A DNA stretch of 10,071 bases. Source: Willaertia magna. Taxonomy: Eukaryota > Heterolobosea > Eutetramitea > Acrasida > Naegleriidae. Below the pieces are notes generated by a model. It was given only the letters and a program-made list of their open reading frames with translations, was not told where the DNA came from and made no database searches. Within the stretch, counting starts at the first letter, position 1, and each line of letters begins with the position of its first letter. The position numbers were made by a program, and so were the translations under genes. The stretch spans positions 1 to 10,071 of the forward strand of contig CADWAF010004327.1 in the NCBI GenBank assembly GCA_902984215.1. The letters are read 5' to 3'. Of the stretch, positions 7,197 through 10,071 are shown piece by piece.

Positions 7197-8725
7197 ATGA
7201 ATAACATTGAATTAGTCCCATCCTCTAGTAATGATTCTTCTAATTTCGAGAAGTATTTTCATGAATCCAAAGAGATAATAATGGAAGGTGAAAATTATTA
7301 TTTTAAAAACTTGTTTACCTCAACCAATGGCGACACCATCATTTGGCAATCCGAGCACAGTACAAACATAACTAACAACTTTTTAAATATTAAACAATTC
7401 GTAGAAAATGCTTACAACTGCCTTAGAGGTCCGTATAGTGGTAAATGTAGACCGCATATTAAAGTTGAAGGTTTCGTCAGAACCGGCAAAACGAATTTGG
7501 CTCGTTATGTACTACCTTATTTAATTACTAATTCAGGGAAAATGAAAAACCAAACGCAAAACCAAACGTTTATTATGTGAATTTCTTATTAATGAAGAAA
7601 GAAGAACAAGAATCAATTGATTCATTTGTCAAATTTTTTTTAAAGCAGCTTGGTATTAGTGAGTATTCCTGTAGCACCGACGAATGTAAAGTCTTTGTCA
7701 ACCGCAAAATGAAAAACGGCTGTTTGAATTTCATAATTATGGATGAAATTCAGGCACTTTCTTTCCATGAGCTTTATTACCTTAAAACGTTATTTAAAAG
7801 CAAGGAAATAGGTAATAGTTTTGGTATAATCACAGGAAGTACACAAACACAAATGTTGAAGCAACTAAGGAGTGTTCCTATCAATGGATTTGGCTATAAT
7901 GACCTGGAATTAACGTTAAAAATTCCAGGTCATTCATCAACAACAGAACAAGTTGCTCACACCATGGTATTTTGTGAACAATTCCACAAAATAAAGGTTA
8001 CTAGTGAAGATGTTGACATTATCAAAAGTCAATTTGGTATATCTCACTACAGCATAATTTTAAATACAATGATTTGGAGAACGATAGGAACTATCCCCAC
8101 CACTACTGAAGAAGCTGTAGAACAAGAGATATCCCAGTATTTCGGTATTTATACCAGAGATTTAGAATTAACTGACCGTTCAAAGCTTTTTCAGCTTACT
8201 ACTATATCATTAAACTGTGAATCTGTGGAAGAAAATCTAGACAATAATTTGATATCAACCTACTTGATTAAGGTTAACGGCAGATATGAATTTAGAGATA
8301 TCATTCTTCGTAAATATATTGCTCTTCATTTAGTTTCCCCTAATGACAACGACTCACATTCCTATAGATTTGACTATTTAGTAATGATGCCATTTATAAG
8401 ATTAGGAGAGCGACTCAAAAGTCACCGTTTAGATGGTTTTCTTAGTACTTTGTTGGAGAATTTTGATTTAAGTACCAAAACATCCCTCATGTCAAAACTC
8501 AATCATTATGCCCAGAAATATAATCTTAGAGTACTTTCAGGAACCAAACAACTCGTTGTTCATTTGGAAGAGCTTTTTATTTTAATTAGGAACTTATTCT
8601 CCCACCAACACCGGTTGGTCACAAATATAAAAGAAATTGTTCTTTCTACTTACTTCAAACAAAATGCTAAGCTACTTATCTCACTTGGAAACGAAGTGGA
8701 TGATCATTTAGATTTTTGTAGGTGA
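7197..8725 (+). pseudogene. Crinkler/RHS-type P-loop NTPase gene, frame broken near 7532-7577
   Basis: Two overlapping frames together make one NTPase. Part 1 (7197-7580, 127 residues) carries Walker A, GFVRTGKT at residues 92-99, and then runs into TGA at 7578-7580. Part 2 is open from 7532 to TGA 8723-8725. It has no ATG at the junction and reads KPNVYYVNFLLMKKEE, a typical strand after Walker A. It then has Walker B FIIMDEIQAL (Asp at 7742, Glu at 7745) and a sensor-like ITGSTQTQM with VPINGFG, as in Crinkler/RHS NTPases. Going from part 1 to part 2 needs a -1 shift, equal to loss of one base. Possible causes are a real mutation, a sequence error near the A runs at 7537-7549, a programmed -1 slip at G-AAA-AAC (7544-7550), or an intron. 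A GT-AG intron 7509-7597 would restore the frame but deletes the conserved strand. Neither part shows a nuclease domain. The gene ends in AG|GTGAGG, a possible splice donor, so the true 3' end may lie further right. Confidence 0.75.
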
Positions 8726-8815
8726 GGGGTTGACCTTGAATTTGACGTTGTTGCCACATTATAAATTCCATTGTAATCTTTATAAACTGTAAATAATGAA
8801 ATTGGCGTCATATAC

Positions 8816-8960
8816 TTTGTTCTATAATTTTCTTTTTTACTTTTTTATGTAATGTAAAGAGATGGATTATTTCATTGTTGTCATTGTTATTTCTTGTGTT
8901 GTTTAAATTACTTTTAAAAATCTATAAATTACTCACTGTTGGCAAAAGCTACAAATCTCC
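8816..8960 (-). repeat. Repeat module copy A, internally deleted
   Basis: Three blocks match copy B in the same order and orientation. 8823-8846 equals 9301-9324 (24 of 24 bases). 8871-8897 equals 9567-9593 (27 of 27). 8908-8954 is a diverged match to 9758-9800, sharing TTACTTTTAAA, GGCAAA and CTACAA. The spacing between the first two blocks is 48 here but 266 in copy B, so about 218 bp is missing. On the minus strand the second block contains ATGACAACAATG as in B, but a TAA follows at once, so no protein is made from this copy. Confidence 0.75.
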
Positions 8961-8975
8961 GTTCCCACAAGAAGT

Positions 8976-9105
8976 AAAAGTACTGGTCAGGGTGGGATTT
9001 GAACCCACGAACCCATGCGGGATTAGATCTTAAGTCTAACGCGTTTGACCACTCCGCCACCTGACCGGCTCGGAAAAGTTGGTTTCAACAAACTAGTAAT
9101 ATCTT
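8976..9105 (-). repeat. Left arm of the 130-bp inverted repeat containing tRNA-Leu
   Basis: It pairs with 9799-9928 in inverted orientation. Identity covers 8 bp past the tRNA 3' end (GTACTTTT), all 83 bp of the tRNA, and 39 bp of 5' flank with three mismatches. The conserved CTTTTCCGAGCC directly before the tRNA may be part of its promoter. Outside these limits the two flanks differ. Confidence 0.93.
8984..9066 (-). tRNA. tRNA-Leu (anticodon UAA)
   Basis: This is an 83-nt class II tRNA. The acceptor stem is GGTCAGG/CCTGACC with discriminator A. The anticodon stem TTAGA/TCTAA encloses loop CTTAAGA, giving anticodon TAA, which reads UUA Leu codons. The long variable arm is CCCGCATGGG and the T arm GGGTTCAAATCCC. 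A-box (GTGGCGGAGTGGT) and B-box (GGTTCAAATCC) promoters are internal. There is no intron and no encoded CCA. A T4 pol III terminator follows (complement of 8976-8979). It is identical to the second copy and divergently oriented from it. Confidence 0.97.
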
Positions 9106-9119
9106 TTGATATAGAGTCC

Positions 9120-9196
9120 TTAAATCTAAATAAAAAATATGTCTCACAGAACTTTATATATTGGTTCTGTGAGACATATTTTTTATTTAGATTTAA
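9120..9196. repeat. Perfect 33-bp inverted repeat (hairpin, 11-nt loop)
   Basis: 9120-9152 is the exact reverse complement of 9164-9196, with loop TTTATATATTG. The stem includes GTCTCACAGAAC next to the loop and TAAATCTAAAT at the base. The right arm has a recognisable counterpart after the second tRNA (GAGACATTTTTT at 9935), so the right arm is the native copy and the left arm is an added inverted copy. As RNA it would form a long perfect stem. Confidence 0.95.
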
Positions 9197-9580
9197 CAAT
9201 TTACAATAAAAAATGATCAGGTTTTGGATATACTTACTTGAAGATTCTGTAACAAATTCATTATTCACACATCTTTCAATTTGTTGTTGTTTTGTTAAAA
9301 TATAATTTTCTTTTTTACTTTTTTTACATTTTGTAACAGTTTTTTGTATCCATCTTTTTACTTTACAAAAACGATTTTCCTTTTCAACTCTTTTATTATT
9401 ATTGTCAAAATAATTTATTAAAGTGAAAGATGTTTCTAAAGGATTGAAAAAAGTGTCATTTTCTATAATTTCAAAACGTTGTTGTTTTTTATTGTTGTGG
9501 TTTCTTTTGTTATTTGTTGTTGTTGTGGTTCTAGTTGAATAAAGATAAATATCACCATTCATAATGTTCATTGTTGTCAT
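9144..9580 (-). CDS. Hypothetical Asn/Thr/Lys-rich protein, repeat copy B (possible two-exon gene)
   Basis: On the minus strand ATG 9578-9580 opens a frame of 114 codons with Thr and Asn runs (TTTTTNNKRN) and a basic stretch (WIQKTVTKCKKSKKEN). At 9237 it meets GTAAGTATAT, a near-ideal splice donor. A fitting acceptor, CTCACAG, ends at 9167, giving a 71-nt intron and a 121-residue product that stops at 9144-9146. The unspliced frame instead runs into the tRNA gene and ends at 9023, which is unlikely to be real. The frame is open upstream of the ATG for a further 29 or so codons. I recognise no domain. The same sequence around the donor recurs at 10014-10071, but there a 4-nt insertion changes the frame, so this may be a decayed repeat rather than a working gene. 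Confidence 0.35.
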
Positions 9581-9593
9581 TGTTATTTCTTGT

Positions 9594-9798
9594 ATTGTTG
9601 TTGTAGTTGTTGTTATTTTGTTTTTTTGATTGTGAATGAAATTATTGAAATGCTGTTGTTTTTATTGAGATTTCACAGGGTTGACAGAATTGGAAATTTG
9701 AATATAAATAATTTTGACTAGAAATATAAATGAGACAACAGTTCTAAAACACTCAATTTACTTTTAAAGCTATTTCTCTACCCCAGGCAAAGCGCTAC
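9594..9798. other. Spacer of repeat copy B before the second tRNA
   Basis: T/G-rich, with GTTGTT repeats at the left (the complement of CAACAA tracts upstream of the minus-strand ATG). At 9758-9798 lies a block shared with copy A (TTACTTTTAAA, GGCAAAGC). No separate gene is visible. Confidence 0.55.
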
Positions 9799-9928
9799 AA
9801 GATATTAGTAGTTTGGTGAAACCCACTTTTCCGAGCCGGTCAGGTGGCGGAGTGGTCAAACGCGTTAGACTTAAGATCTAATCCCGCATGGGTTCGTGGG
9901 TTCAAATCCCACCCTGACCAGTACTTTT
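9799..9928 (+). repeat. Right arm of the 130-bp inverted repeat containing tRNA-Leu
   Basis: Inverted partner of 8976-9105. The 39-bp 5' flank differs from the left arm at three positions; the tRNA and the 8-bp 3' flank are identical. Confidence 0.93.
9838..9920 (+). tRNA. tRNA-Leu (anticodon UAA), second copy
   Basis: Base-for-base identical to the reverse complement of 8984-9066: same stems, anticodon TAA, variable arm and internal promoter boxes. It is followed by GTACTTTT, whose T4 at 9925-9928 can end pol III transcription. The two genes are transcribed away from each other and are about 770 bp apart. Confidence 0.97.
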
Positions 9929-10071
9929 GTTTTTGAGACATTTTTTTTGTTCAAAATATTACAGCGACAGATGCTTAACATTTTACAACAAAAATTGAAA
10001 AAATGTCTTGTGCATCAGGTTTTGGATATACTTACTTGAAGATTTCGCAACAAATTAATGAATTATTCTTT
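9929..10071 (-). repeat. Repeat module copy C, cut by the window edge
   Basis: 10014-10044 is identical to 9216-9246 (31 of 31 bases), including the minus-strand splice-donor-like GTAAGTATAT. Similarity continues to the right (AACAAATT, GAATTATTC). To the left, GAGACATTTTTT at 9935 and TTTACAACAAAAA match copy B's hairpin right arm and the following sequence, with insertions. The acceptor-like CACAG of copy B is absent (CAAAAA instead). The rest of this copy lies outside the window. Confidence 0.8.

Noticed and set aside
7509..7536. A 28-nt intron (GTACTA...TACTAATTCAG) explaining the NTPase frame change
   Set aside because: It has good-looking ends but is very short, and splicing it leads at once to GGA AAA TGA, so it does not reach the part 2 frame.
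9023..9143. C-terminal part of the 185-codon minus-strand ORF
   Set aside because: It continues through the hairpin, the tRNA promoter flank and into the tRNA-Leu gene itself. A splice donor at 9237 and a short second exon give a more sensible end.
9121..9195. Hairpin as a bacterial-type rho-independent terminator
   Set aside because: The setting is eukaryotic and the stem is A+T-rich and too long; it lies at a repeat junction rather than after a gene.
8816..10071. Array as a CRISPR or a complete transposon
   Set aside because: Repeats are few, unequal in length and unevenly spaced, and no transposase, reverse transcriptase or target-site duplication is visible.

Overview
The window looks like nuclear DNA of a very A+T-rich eukaryote. 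Evidence: spliceosomal introns in a ubiquitin-conjugating enzyme gene, a eukaryotic cellular RNA-dependent RNA polymerase (RdRP), class II tRNA-Leu genes with internal A and B boxes, runs of Asn and Thr codons in proteins, and spacers made almost only of A and T. A dictyostelid amoeba is my first guess. An anaerobic (neocallimastigomycete) or arbuscular mycorrhizal fungus is also possible, and sequence reading alone does not decide this.

Layout, left to right. (1) 2-1018, + strand: the 3' part of a gene whose protein resembles the C-terminal half of Crinkler/RHS-type NTPase-nuclease proteins. (2) 1019-2760: a spacer of about 1.7 kb with no gene that I can see. (3) 2920-3630, +: a three-exon Rad6-like E2 ubiquitin-conjugating enzyme, preceded by two short upstream ORFs. 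(4) 3631-4150: a spacer and probable leader with small ORFs and a short palindrome. (5) 4151-6760, +: an intronless 869-residue RdRP of the RNA-silencing family with an intact DYDGD active site. (6) 6761-7196: a spacer with a coding-like fragment on the minus strand and three adjacent small palindromes. (7) 7197-8725, +: a P-loop NTPase of Crinkler/RHS type, broken by one frame change between the Walker A and Walker B motifs. (8) 8816-10071: a rearranged repeat array holding two identical, divergently oriented tRNA-Leu(UAA) genes, three copies or fragments of a repeat that looks gene-like on the minus strand, and a perfect 33-bp hairpin.

The genes do not form an obvious operon-like unit. The E2 is a housekeeping gene. 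The RdRP would make double-stranded RNA for small-RNA silencing. The two Crinkler/RHS-like genes belong to fast-evolving accessory families, and one is partial while the other is frame-broken, so this may be a variable region. The tRNA-linked repeat array is the most unusual part: it has one inverted tRNA segment, and its hairpin sits at the point where the repeat order changes.
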